The notes under the pieces are model-generated. The model was not told where the DNA came from, ran no database searches, and saw only the letters and a list, made by a program, of their open reading frames with translations. Positions 37,118-48,661 of a stretch of DNA of 64,000 bases are shown here, piece by piece (position 1 is the stretch's first letter; the number at the start of each line of letters is the position of its first letter). Position numbers and translations under genes: made by a program. Source of the DNA: Tipula vernalis. Lineage: Eukaryota > Arthropoda > Insecta > Diptera > Tipulidae. The stretch is taken from the NCBI GenBank assembly GCA_958295665.1, contig OY282560.1:265098641-265162640 (forward strand). Direction: 5' to 3'.

Positions 37118-37991
37118 AACATTTTTAATCATCTCTTTCGAAATCTTCTTAGTTTTTTATTCCTCTCTTTGTAATTTTCGTAATGGCTTCAAGAATACTA
37201 ATTTATGATTTCACTATTACGATTACGAAAATATTGTGCATTACGAAAATTTTCGTAATGTTTGAAGACAGGGCATTTAAAATGATAAAACAAAATTGTT
37301 CCAAATGAACTTAATGAATGATAAAAATCACACTTTAAATTACACATTGCATTAATTAATTTCCAATCATTACAATTTTAACAAATAAATATAAAAGTTA
37401 AATAGGCAATATAGCTTTAAATAACATATTTTTGTTGTATTGAATCACATATTCCATTTTTGTCCGCTATAGCCAATTGTCAATTACGAAAAAATCTCTT
37501 ACCCTTACACGTATTGTTTAAAATTAGAAAGTGGTCAAGCATTTAAAAAAATATCCCAAGATTTAGGTATACGACATGTAAATACAAAAATTTAGAAGAA
37601 AATATCCTTTTGTTCTAGATAGGTAGTAAACAAAACCGAATGCATATAATTATGTACATCGTTATCTCGAAATAAATAATACATATTTTTAAGAACACGT
37701 GAAACAAAGAAAAAAAAGGTACGCTTTTGTGTTCACTTTTTTTATAAAATATTGAGAATAGAAAATATTGAGTTTTATGAACATCCTTATCAATATAATT
37801 AACACAAAAATCCAAATGATTTCATTACGAAATGCAATGGGAAACGAAAAAACCATTACGAAAATTTTAGTAACGCTCCGTTGCGAAAATTTTCGTAATT
37901 CGATTTCAAGGATACGATTTTAGGGTTTTCGTAATACTTTGATACTAACTCGCAATACGAAAGTTTTCGTAATGGTTCAAGAATAGCACCC

Positions 37992-40014
37992 CAGTCGCCA
38001 GAATAGCTGTATCGTCTGCAAATGTTGCTATGGTGGCACCTTCTGTATTTGGCATATCTCTGGTGTACAGAATGTACAATATAGGACCCAGTACGCTACC
38101 CTGTGGTATGCCTGCTGATATTCTCTTTAATTCAGAGTACTCTCGGTTGTATTTTACACGGAAATGTCGGTCTGCGATATAAGATTTAAGAATTTGATAG
38201 AATTGCTTAGGTAGATCTCGATGCAATTTAAATTCAAGTCCTTTGTGCCAAACTTTGTCGAAAGCTTGTGCTACATCTAAGAAGATGCTGGAGCATATCT
38301 TCTTATTCTCAAGTGAGTCTTCGATTATATCCGTTATTCTGTGAACTTGTTCTATCGTAGAGTGATTTTCTCTAAATCCAAATTGGTGTGGTGGAATCAA
38401 ATTTCTCTCTTCTATTATTGGCTTGAGTCTCTTGAGCAGTAATTTTTCAAATAATTTTGAAATTACAGGAAGTAGTGAAATCGGTCTGTACGACTTTTTA
38501 TCGTTCGCTGGTTTGCCTGGTTTGGGGATCATAATTACTTCAGCAACCTTCCATTGCCGTGGGACATATATTAGTCTGAAGACAGCATTGATAATTTGAA
38601 CCAATTTTCGTAGTCCCTTCTCGGGAATGGCTTTTACGACTTGTCCAGTAATTAAATCATATCCTGGAGCTTTTTTTGCGTTCAAATTACACTTGATCTC
38701 ATTTTTTAATTCCTGTAATGTTACACATCGAATATTATATTCATCAATTTTGCTAACTGTTATTATGTTTTCATCTGCTGTTTGCCTAGGTAACGGTTGA
38801 AAGGTGTCTTCCAAGTGAGCTGCAAATAAAATAGCTTTTTGCTTGTCGCTTTTGGCCCAGGTTCCTTCCCCATTTTTAATAGGCGGCACATGCGTTTTGG
38901 TTCTTTTTAATCCCTTTGTTGCTTTCCAAAGAGAGTAATCAGTATCTTTATGTTCGGTGAGACCATTTAAGTACTTGTTAATAGTTTCATTCTTAATTTC
39001 TTTTATAAGTTGTTTTAGTTTATTGCATAGAAAATTGAGGATTTTTTTGTTTTCCGGGGCGCGTGTCCTTTGCCAGGTTTTTCTTGCCTTCCGTTTCTCT
39101 CTAACTAACTCCCTGACCTCAATAGGATAATTTTGATTCCTACGGGATTCGGTGTGACTAGTAGGAGAACTTTCCCATGCTGCTTGTTGAATAGTACTGT
39201 TAAATACCTCTAGTTCGTCTTCCAACTGTACCGGTGTTTTAATCGGCACTCGTAGATTTATTTGCATTTCAATTAGTTCTTGGAATAGGCCCCAATTAGT
39301 TCTATTATTTGTTAATTTAGGCAGGTTATCGTTATTAATTATCATTGTGCTGAGTGTCATGATAACAGGTGTATGATCGGAATATATCCCTTCGCTGTTT
39401 TCGATGCACATGTAATCCTCGAATATCCCTTTCGTTACATAAAAATCAATGAGATCTGGTATTTTATTTATATCAGCAGGCCAGTATGTTGGTTTACCTC
39501 CAGAGTGGAACTCGCAGTTATTTATTCGTCCGGCTTCGAATAGCTCTTTTCCTTTATGGGTTGTAAGTCTTGATCTACAGTAGGTGTTTTTTGCATTAAA
39601 GTCACCACCAATAATAAAATTGGATCCTAGTGATCTAAAGAGTCTATTATAATCTTCTTTGTTTAAATTATAGCGTGGAGGGCAGTAGATAAAGCAAATA
39701 CTGTATTCATTATTATTGTTAGTTTCAACTTTTATGGTTTTAACTTGCATACTTTCCTCTTGTATACTAGGTTCTTCATAGTGTTTGAGATTCTTTTTCA
39801 CTATTACTGTTGATCCTCCTCTGGGTTTTCCTCCTGGGTGAACAGCATGGTAACATTCATAATCACGTATTTTAATAAATGATGTTTTTGTCAAATGGCT
39901 CTCCGATATAAGGCAGATATCTATTTTTTCTAAATTTAGAAAAATTTCTAGCTCTGGAACATGTTGCGCTAGTCCGTTCGCGTTCCAGGTGACAATTCTT
40001 AATGATCTGCTCAT
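37992..40014 (-). pseudogene. LINE ORF2 5' part: APE endonuclease and most of RT
   Basis: Nicks target DNA and copies the LINE RNA. ATG at 40014, 2-4 bases after the ORF1 stop. Endonuclease motifs in order are WNANGL (residues 9-14), ISESHLT, GGDFNAK and SDHTPVIM. The RT includes KAPGYDLITGQ, YRPISLLPVISKLFE, QFGFRENHST, DVAQAFDKVWH, GIPQGSVLGP and the catalytic FADDTAIL near residue 667. The reading runs into the inserted element right after ILATG. Removing the insert and one CAG duplication rejoins 37992 to 32762 in the same frame, giving 895 codons without any other stop. So ORF2 was intact when the insertion happened. Confidence 0.9.
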
Positions 40015-40015
40015 T

Positions 40016-40784
40016 TTAGTATATGAGGGCTGTTGCCTCGTTCAAGGTTTGATGCATATCTAGACGCTTATATAAAGCTTCTAGACCACGTTCTTGCTTT
40101 GCTAGCCTTATATTTATGGCTTCTATGCTTCGACAAATCCTTTCAAGGGGGTTATCATTCGTAGCATTAGATGATTGCTGTACAATTTGTGAATAACTTT
40201 TTCGCTCTGTACCAATACCTGGTGGTTTTGGCTCCGCTTGGGTTTTAGTTGGTTTCTCTTCTCTGGTAACCCTAGGGTTTTGAGGAAACTGATGCGTTTT
40301 GTTTCTTAGTCTTTGAAGTTCTTTGGCTACTTCACAGCCTCTATAATTTGCAGGATGATGCCCTTTACAGTTTATACATTTTGCAGGGGTGTTTCTACTT
40401 TCTGTACACTCTTTCGCGTTGTGTTTTCCAGCACATTTTACGCATCTTGGCTCCCGTCTGCAATATTTTGTGATTGAAACCTTGGACCTTCTTTAATTCT
40501 TCATTTTCTTTTTTTAGTTTTTCAATTTCGCTTCTTAGTTGGGTTAAAAGTACATCTACTTCACTGAGTTTTCGACAGAGTTCAGCGTTTTCGTCTTTCT
40601 GCTGATTTGCAGAGTTAGTATGATGGTTTGGTGATCTTAACAGCATTGAACTTCTTTCGAATGGGTTTAGCAATGATTGGCTCACCCCAGAATCCATTGA
40701 GCCAGCCTCGTAAGAGGGTGGATTAGCCAACTGGGTAGTTGGTTTACCACCTGGGGTATTATTTCCTTTTTGCGTTGTATTCAT
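40016..40784 (-). pseudogene. LINE ORF1 (gag-like, zinc knuckles), one frameshift
   Basis: RNA-binding protein of the LINE. An ATG at 40784 opens a proline/serine-rich start and a coiled coil (about residues 70-100: SEVDVLLTQLRSEIEKLKKE). Near 40465 a one-base indel shifts the frame. In the correct frame the text continues CRREPRCVKCAGKHNAKEC and CINCKGHHPANYRGC, two zinc knuckles, followed by a second helix and a stop at about 40016. ORF2 starts within a few bases of that stop. The single indel is the only damage seen in ORF1. Confidence 0.8.
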
Positions 40785-41008
40785 TGCTTTAAAACTGGTT
40801 ATGTATCAACTACCAACCTAGCCAGTACAAGTTGGTAGTGGGTCATTGAAGAGAACATCATTTGCTATGTTCTCGGTAGTCGGTTATTGCGCCGTATCTC
40901 GGTCGCCAGAGCCTCGTTAGTTAATTAGCAGGAAGTACCACGTGCAGGTGAGGTTGGCATTTGGGCTAGTATAATAAGACCATCTAAACCGGCGCCCCTT
41001 ACCCCCCC
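40785..41008 (-). other. LINE 5' leader / internal promoter region
   Basis: About 224 bases between the target duplication and ORF1, higher in GC than its surroundings, with a C-run at the extreme 5' end. Jockey-type elements carry their promoter inside such a leader; no specific motif was confirmed. Confidence 0.5.
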
Positions 41009-41016
41009 GAACTAAT

Positions 41017-44000
41017 GCAACAATTTTCAAATTTAAAAACTAAATTAATCCTATACCTCAACATTTACAAAATGGGCTGAAAAGTTTCCTGTTTCAATAA
41101 TAAAATGCATCTCTTTGGCAATGTTTTTATTTAATTTTATAATATAATCTCCTTTTATAGACTTCATCCAATGATTTTTCAACGTTTTTTTTTTGTAAGT
41201 GTTGTGCGGTACCCATCTTGCTTTAATCTTCTTCATATGCAAATCCCAATGCAAGAGATTTCCTACAGGTACGTGTTTTTGAAATGTTAACGATGTCATC
41301 AATCTCACTCAATTTCATTTGACTGAATAATCTTCAAGTTATCATGCTATCCCCTCTCAAAAACCGCACAAGCCTTTCAAATAAAGATAATATAAATTGC
41401 ACCAAGAATTTGAAGTTTATCCGTTCTTCACAGATCGACTTGAAAATGTAAATGGCGCATTATAGCGATGTCTATTTGTCAATACAGGACACTTCTCAGC
41501 CCATGAAGTATAGTAAACAGTATTTTTCAGACAATATTAATATTAACTCACATTAAATGCGTAACAAAAATAAAGAATCAATTTATCACGAAAAAAGGGT
41601 TAAATTGAATTTGAATTATTTAACCAAACACAAAAAAAAACTTTTCATTTCAAAAGTGTGAGGATATTGAATTATAAAGGTCAGAACAGGATGTAAATCA
41701 CAAAATGAATGGCAAGTGTAAAAAAACATGAAAACAGAAATTTGAATACAACAAAATCTTTTCTCTGTTTTGATTGACTTTTATTTTATATCCAACTCCA
41801 GTCGAAAGTCCATGATGAGGAGGAAGATTTTTTTTTTTTTTGAGTAAATAAAAATAAAATAAATTTCCGTTCAATTTTCATTTTCATTGAATTTACTGTA
41901 AAATATTTTTTTTTTTATATTTTCTGAATACACAAATTGGTTATGTTTGATTTGATTTTGATTTGATCGCTTTGTTATGGTTTGCTGTAGTTTGGCTTTT
42001 ACAAATTAATAATAAAAAGAATGAAATTCACTTCCTTAAAAATTCGTGCTTTAATAAAAATACAAATAATTTGCTTAATGTAATTTAAATGTTGCCGTCA
42101 AGTTCAAAATCCTTAATTTTCCATTTATAAATATATGTTGCGACAGTTTTATAGTATACCATATAAACCACCCAAGTAAGTCAAAATCCGACTGCCACAG
42201 CCAAGAAATATTTAAAATTACAGCTCATAAATAAAATCAATTAATTTGGAAAATAAAAATTCCCACCACCACCATTTTCTCGATGTGACCACAAAATGTT
42301 ACCTACTATCATATACAACAACATTAAAGATAAATAGAAACGGAAATCATTAAAAAGAAGAAGATTTAAGATTAAGGCTTCCTCTTAATTATTTATTTAT
42401 TTATATTTATATTTTTGTTGTACAAAGAGATTTATTATCAAATCATTAATTATTCAAAACAGCATTAATTAGATGGTCATTAATTTTAACCGTTGGTGCT
42501 CATTAAGTGATATACTTTTCGTCTTTTATTCGTTTAATATTAAGGGCTGTTACAATTTTATTTCATACCGTATCCCCATACAAAACCATTTAATTTATAT
42601 TTATAGGTCGTACAGACTACAGAAATATCGCAGAAGGGACGACGAATAAAATTTAATTAGGATTTTCCTTATTTTTTATGAAGCTTATAGTGTGTGGTGT
42701 TGGAAATCGTGAATGGAAATTGAGCGAACAATAATAAATAATATCAAAAGATAACAGACATAATAGTGTGTGTATAGAACAAATCCAGATCAAGGTGAAA
42801 ATATCATACAATTAAATTTCTTATTTTGACTTTGGGATAGGGATCTAATTTTCCATGGAATATAATTCAATAACGTTATTTTAATTCGCTATGCTTTTTA
42901 ATGGTGTTTACTATATATTGGTAACAATTTAATTTGTTTTAGTGATTTTTGTTGCGTTCTTAGTAAATATTAGAGTTACTTACAGCCAATTTTAACATAT
43001 CAATGGCTGCATCATGTTTTCGAGGAGTTTGGTATATAGAAACATCGCCGTACAGCCATAATTCGCTTAACGTTAAAACAAATTTGAACTAACAATATTT
43101 GTGTAATTGTTATTGAGAATTAAGTTCAGTAGTTGTAGAACAGAGAGCAGGCAAACGTCTGAAATCGATTTTTTTACCACAGTTTACATTTTCTGAAAAT
43201 GAGGACAAAGCGTTTGATCTCTCGTGGACCGTGAAATAATTAACCCATATATTATTTCTTGTTGATAAATTTGCGGTGAATTTGGTTGCGGTATGTCAGG
43301 TGTTCTCAATTAAAAAGACTTATTCCGAAATTAATCACTTTAATAGTCAGAACTAGGCTCGACTTCTTCTTGTAAAGAATGTTAGAATGATGAAAGCGTA
43401 TTTATAATACAAAAACAGAGAGAATATTGTCCAGCAATAAGATTAGATAATACACTTACAGAAATATATGTTAGTACGTGAAATTACAGTAACACAAAAA
43501 AATATAAGTAGAATTATGATCAGGGATGTATTTAACATAAATGACGCCAATGATTTTTATAATAATTGTAGAGATAAATGATGAAGAATTACTAACTAGC
43601 TACTTAGTGCTAGTCGTTATCAACGCCTATTACCAGAGCACCCTGTATTATATAGAGCCATAATCTAAAAATCTGAGCTTTTATAAATGAATTAGAAACG
43701 ATGAAAAACTCAAACTTTCCATAGTAAAATACATAAAACATATGGGAAATCACTTTTTTTTTCAATGAACGATTTTGAAATAAAAATTCACAAACTCTTT
43801 ATTACGGACTATGAAATAATTAGCAGAAATGTTTGAAATTCAACACATATGAACATCTCTTAAGAAAATCCTTTTCATTTTCTTTTAATAATTGATTTAT
43901 TTCAAGAAACATTTTTACAACAATAACAACCTCCACTAAATTTAATGAAAGCTTGCTTACACGTTAAAAAATTAATTTAGCTACTTCAATACTCGCCAAT

Positions 44001-44158
44001 AGATGGTAGCAAAGCTTTCCGCTGTTGTCAAAATTTTCGTTTCACTAAAAAAATCAAAAATCAAAACAATAATGAGGTGTTTACCATAGTAAATAATTAG
44101 ATTTATGAGTTGGTATTAAATAACAATTCCCAATTTTTCGATAAATCACAATTTTGTC
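41017..44158. other. AT-rich DNA without recognised gene
   Basis: Scattered short ORFs of fewer than 90 codons show no known motif. There is no clear repeat structure beyond poly(A)/poly(T) runs. It may be host intergenic DNA or very old repeats. Confidence 0.5.
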
Positions 44159-44526
44159 AAATATCATTTCGAATTATTAAGGCCGGTACACATTGAGAAC
44201 GACCGACGAGAACGAATTTTAATTTTTCACCAAATTTGGTAAGAGAATTGTTAAAATAGTGAAAACCGTAAGTTTTTAATTAACGATACCTAAAATATCG
44301 CGTATTTACTAAAAATAAAAAGTAAAATTTTAACAGTTTTAATAAACAATTTTAGTTTATCGTCGTAAATTCAAAATTTTTGAAAATAAATTAAAATTTC
44401 GTATTAAAACTGTATATAGTTTTACTTTTTATGCTTAGTAAATGCACAATATATGATGAAAAATAAAAATTCGTTCTCGTCGCTCTTCTCAATGTGTACC
44501 GACCCTAATAATTCGAAATGATATTT
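44159..44526. mobile_element. Hairpin MITE (368 bp)
   Basis: The arms read AAATATCATTTCGAATTATT at the left and its complement at the right. They continue inward with GGTACACATTGAGAA and CGACGAGAACGAATTTT on both sides. Pairing reaches at least 70 bases with few mismatches, and weaker pairing runs to the middle. Confidence 0.85.
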
Positions 44527-44583
44527 CATAACTTAGTTTTGTTTTATTAATATAGGGCCTATTTAATAATTCATGCAGAAGTG

Positions 44584-44727
44584 TGTTCATAAACTCTACA
44601 TTGTAACAATATTGTAACCACAAAGCGTTCATAAACTTGCATTGTAATTTTCTACCCTGCTAAATGCTGCCTTTCTGGACATCATTGTTACTATTTTGTT
44701 ACAATCTAAAATTTATGAACACACTCC
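44584..44727. mobile_element. Small MITE (about 144 bp)
   Basis: GTGTGTTCATAAACT at the left and AATTTATGAACACAC at the right are inverted. GTAACAA/TTGTTAC pairs follow inward. There is no coding capacity. Confidence 0.65.
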
Positions 44728-46150
44728 AGTGCATACGGCTTTCCTTGTCTTCTTTGATTTATTTCCGAAAATATCCGAATTATCAAACAGACCCATAATA
44801 GCAAATAGCAATGCATAATTTTATTTTTTAATTTTTAGACAACACAACTTGCTTATAATAATGGTTGGCGAGAGTTCGTCGAAGAGGATAGACGTGTTTT
44901 TTCTATCCTCTTCAAAAATTCAAGAATTTAATTTAATTTATTTTATTTTCTCTTTATGTTTTGTTTCTTATGTAGTGATGTGTAGGTGCTTTGTATGCAT
45001 ATGTATATGCATTTTGGTTTTAAATTTTAAGCTTGGTTCTAATTAAATTCAATTTTGGTGTAATAGTAATCGGAGTGTGGTGAAAGTAATTGGGGTGTGA
45101 TTTTGGAAGGTGCAATCTACCGGGATGCATTTGTCAGGCGGTGTTTTCATTTTTGTAGATATACAAATTAAAAGTACATGATTTGGTATTTTGTGGGATT
45201 GTACATGGAGTCAGATTTCAATTTCTAATTACTAAAGTCTGGTGATTTAGTAAGGCGTAGTAAGTTTTATAATGGATTTTATTTTCCGCACACTTAATTG
45301 TGTTCTTATGTTTGATTTTAGGTACAATCGACACTGGTACATGCTTGGAATGTGGTGTATGGCAGGGCCAACGGTGTGTTTATGTAGCTGTCTCGTTCGC
45401 TCTTTGCACGGATTCTGTGAGGGAGATGTACTGTGTTTTGTTGGTTTTTGTATTGTGGTATACAAGCAACAACAGAAAGGAGAATCTTTTTCGTTGGTTT
45501 TGATGTGGTCATCAAATCCTGTGTCTTGATGCATGGATCGGGTATGTTTGTGTGAGCTGTTTGGTCTCCTGCAACGCGCTTGAGGGATGGTGGAGGGTGT
45601 TTACCGTTGTTTGTCGTTATGTATCTTATGCTTATAGATTAAACTTATTTTTTGCACTCGAAGGACCAGTATATTTGTTGTAAAAGATTTCTTAATATAT
45701 ACGATAAAGTTATATTCTGTACTTACACTAACAATGTTCGATGTAGATACTAGAATCTTGTTGTGTTCTTATTCTCTTGTTAGCAATATTTATTACAAAA
45801 TTTTGCAAGCTTACAATTTTATTGAAATATAAATTTTATTGAATTTTTCCTTTTTGGCGATGTGATTCCAAGAGCAGTCGAATGGGAAGAGAAAGTTTTT
45901 TTATACAATTTTATATAAAGTTAAATGTCATTGGAATCCATCTAGTGTTTAAAGATAGCACTATGAATAGATATTGTGAATTTGCCATTCTTAAATGGCA
46001 AAATGTTAAACTAAACTTATGTTAAATTCTTTTCGCCAAAAAACATCAAAAAAAATTGATGTACATCGAAAACCATATTCGATTTGCCAAAAAACATCAA
46101 TGTTTTTTCGATGTACATCAATTTTACGAAATGTATATTTTTTCATAAAT

Positions 46151-46436
46151 CAACTACAACAACAAATTAGAAACGTCAATTTTTAGTTGTCAAAGTTGTC
46201 AATTAGAGTTTTTGTGTCTTGATTTTATTTAATTCGGTTAAAATAATTAAGCACAACAATTTAAAAGGATAAGAAATCGAGACGGAAAAAAACTTTTTAT
46301 ATTGAAAATTTTATTTAAACGATTAAAATAATTAAACAACAATTAAAATGATTTAAAATCAAGACACAAAAAACTCGTATATTCACAACTTTGACAAATA
46401 CAAAATGAAGTTTCTATTTTTGTTGTTGTTAGTAAC
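46151..46436. mobile_element. Hairpin MITE (about 286 bp)
   Basis: CAACTACAACAACAAATTAG and TGTTGTTGTTAGTAAC ends pair. TTTTTGTGTCTTGATTTTA faces TAAAATCAAGACACAAAAAA inward. Short palindromes with GATGTACATC lie just to the left (46040-46125). Confidence 0.75.
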
Positions 46437-46492
46437 GTCAAAAAAAACATCAATTTGGTTTCGTGTACTTTTCGCACCACAAAATTTACATT

Positions 46493-47460
46493 AGGGCTCG
46501 TCACGAGCATTTCGTATTTGCGTATTTCGTATTTCGTAAATTTGACGTCTCTTCTGATTGGTTCAAATTATTTCTCCTAAATAAGCAATAAACGTCAAAA
46601 ATAAACATGCTCACGGGCTACTTATTTGCGTAAATATTTTCGTAAGAATGATTTTCAGCATGAGTTAAAATTTTAAAATTATAAATTGAAACTAGACAAA
46701 TTCACTATATGCTTTATTGAAAAACAAACTAAATTTTGTGTGAAGAGATACAAATACAATTTTACTACAAATTACTACAAATATTTATTAAATGATATTA
46801 AAAATTTAATTGAAATGTCTTCCGGCTACGCTAAGCCGGTATATTGTTTTGAGAAAATCAAGTATGTATAAAAAAAAAGCCGCAAATATGTAAATAGAAA
46901 ATTCGTAATATTTAGGTAGGATATTTCGTCATTTGAGTTTTTTCTTACATTTATTTATTTATTAAAATTAGATTATTTTCGTACGTTTTAAGATAGTTTC
47001 ATGTAAACTAGGTAGTGCTTTTCCTTAACACTCAGTTAAATCTAACACATTTTAGCTGTTAAATAACGTATCGTTTGTGATTAAATGTGACTTTTAATAA
47101 ATAGAAATAAATAAGAATGCAAATTTTGGGAAATGGGCCAGATTGTCTACAGCTCATTTTCATGTAATTTATAATTCACACCAAAAAAACAATACTGAAG
47201 GCAATCAACAGTAAATTTAAGTACATATAAACAATAAATTAAATTAATTTACTCAAAAAAATCACTAGTAATCACAGAAAAAATTTTAAATCCAGCAATA
47301 ACCATATACGCTGAAGAAATTACGATAATAAATAGCCTGTGAGCTTGTTTATTTTTGACGTTTCTTGCTATTTAGGGGAAATAATTTAAACCAATCAGAA
47401 GAGACGTCAAATTTACGAAATTACGAAATACGCAAATACGAAATGCTCGTGACGAGCCCT
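46493..47460. mobile_element. MITE with TIRs of about 130 bp
   Basis: The left end AGGGCTCGTCACGAGCATTT has its complement at the right end. The pairing continues through TTTGACGTCTCTTCTGATTG and beyond, to about 130 bases per arm. The flanks allow either an ATT or a TA target duplication. The interior is about 700 bp, AT-rich and without a convincing gene. Confidence 0.85.
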
Positions 47461-48447
47461 ATTGATTTGAAAAAACGAAAAGAATTCGACATTAATATTA
47501 AGGTACATTTCCAAAAGATTGACATTGAAATATATAAACGTCAAAATGTGTGAATTGTATTGTAAACAAACGAGTAAGTATCAGATTATTATTTTACATG
47601 GAATTAAAATAAACAATTAATGAAATTCTTATAATTCTAGGTCCAATTCGTATTGATATGCTGGATACTGCATCATATGTATTGATATGCTGGATTCCTG
47701 TGTAATACAGGAATACTTCGATGTGTTTTCAGAATATTATGTATGTGTTTTCAGGTTATAGATAAATGCTGTTGATTTACAGGTAGGTATTTCGAGGTAT
47801 TTCGATGGTGATCAGCAAGAACCGTCAATATGTGTTGGTGGTTTTGGTGTATGAGATTTTGTTGCCTGTGTGCTGGTGTTGTTTGCCTCTTTGTGTGGCT
47901 CTGTATTCATGAGACAACTATTGTGTTCTTGAGGTCATGTATTGCGTTGAGCACAGTGAGATTTTGTATTTTCGACTCAAGTGCGATTCTTTTACTTTGT
48001 ATAGTCGAGTGGGTTTGAGTCGAATTGGAGTTGGGAGCTGTCTTGTGCATTTCGTTTGGAATGGTTTATTTAGGTGAGATTAATAATTTTTTACAGGTTT
48101 TGCAAACTGCATCAAATTGATTTTAAATTGATTTTAATTTGATTAATATTATAAATTATAGATTGGCTAACTATGTGAATGGATTGCGGTTTAGGAGTGT
48201 GGTTGAGTTGGGTTAATTGATGGATAGTATTGAATGATGGATAGTATTGAAATGGATTTTAACTTAAATAGATGTATGTCGTGGTTGGTTTCATATTGGA
48301 TTTTGTTTTATGCACGATTGCATGTGTTCGGATGTTGGATTTTATGTATAATTGTCACTGGTGCATGCTTGCAACATGATGTGTGTAACGGGACCGAATG
48401 TATGTTTGTACAGCTGTCTCATTCGCTCTTTGCACGGTTTCTGTTAA

Positions 48448-48661
48448 AGCATGTGAAGTTATCCCAGTTTTTCATCCCAGAAAAAATAAAAATATTCATC
48501 AGGCAACACTATCGCGTCCCATCCCAGTTAAATTTTGTATACGAAAGAATAACATAAAATTAAAATATTTTCATCCCATCCCAGTTTTTTTCGTGTTTCA
48601 TTTATCATACACACATATAAAAAAAATTGTATTTTGCTCTAAATTACATCGTTTTTAATAG
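48448..48661. repeat. Left terminal inverted repeat, unique part
   Basis: 214 bases, reverse complement of 58731-58945 apart from one length change in an A-run. It contains four CATCCCAG/TATCCCAG-type direct copies within it. Confidence 0.93.

Larger units (their letters stand above)
32766..37991. mobile_element. 5.2-kb inverted-repeat element inserted in LINE ORF2
   Basis: The left end GGGTGCTATTCTTGAA and the right end TTCAAGAATAGCACCC are inverted, and CAG is duplicated outside both. Long inverted arms run inward and contain many copies of the self-complementary TTACGAAAATTTTCGTAA. Arms of about 1.2 kb pair across a centre near 33770-36000. No transposase belonging to this element was recognised. 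A mariner-like relic (33926-35996) and a MITE (36676-37117) are nested inside. A second, partial copy forms the middle of the element at 48448-58945. Confidence 0.85.
31946..41008 (-). mobile_element. Jockey-like LINE, near full length, split by an insertion
   Basis: On the minus strand the order is a short leader, ORF1 with zinc knuckles, ORF2 (APE endonuclease and RT) and a poly(A) tail (plus-strand poly(T) at 31946). GAACTAAT stands on both sides (31938-31945 and 41009-41016), an 8-bp target duplication. Without the inserted 32766-37991 the LINE is about 3.83 kb, a normal full length. It is not 5' truncated in any obvious way. Confidence 0.9.
45608..47820. mobile_element. 2.2-kb insertion in copy A, MITE-rich
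   Basis: This sequence is absent from copy B at the equivalent place. ACCGT occurs at both edges (45603-45607 and 47821-47825), possibly a 5-bp target duplication. The inside holds the two MITEs at 46151-46436 and 46493-47460 and no recognised gene. Whether it is one inserted element or several is unclear. Confidence 0.5.
45265..48230. repeat. Unknown duplicated segment, copy A (interrupted)
   Basis: Bases 45265-45607 and 47826-48230 align in order with copy B (48231-48447 joined to 58956-59760). Shared blocks include GCTCTTTGCACGG, TGTTTTGTTGGTTTTTGTAT, GTGTTGGTGGTTTTGGTG and GGTTTATTT-like tails. It is richer in G and T on this strand than its surroundings. No protein family was recognised in any frame. 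Copy A is split by 45608-47820. Confidence 0.75.

Noticed and set aside
45272..45529. Cysteine-rich small ORF as a secreted peptide
   Set aside because: It overlaps open frames on both strands in duplicated GT-rich DNA, and its frame is not conserved in copy B.
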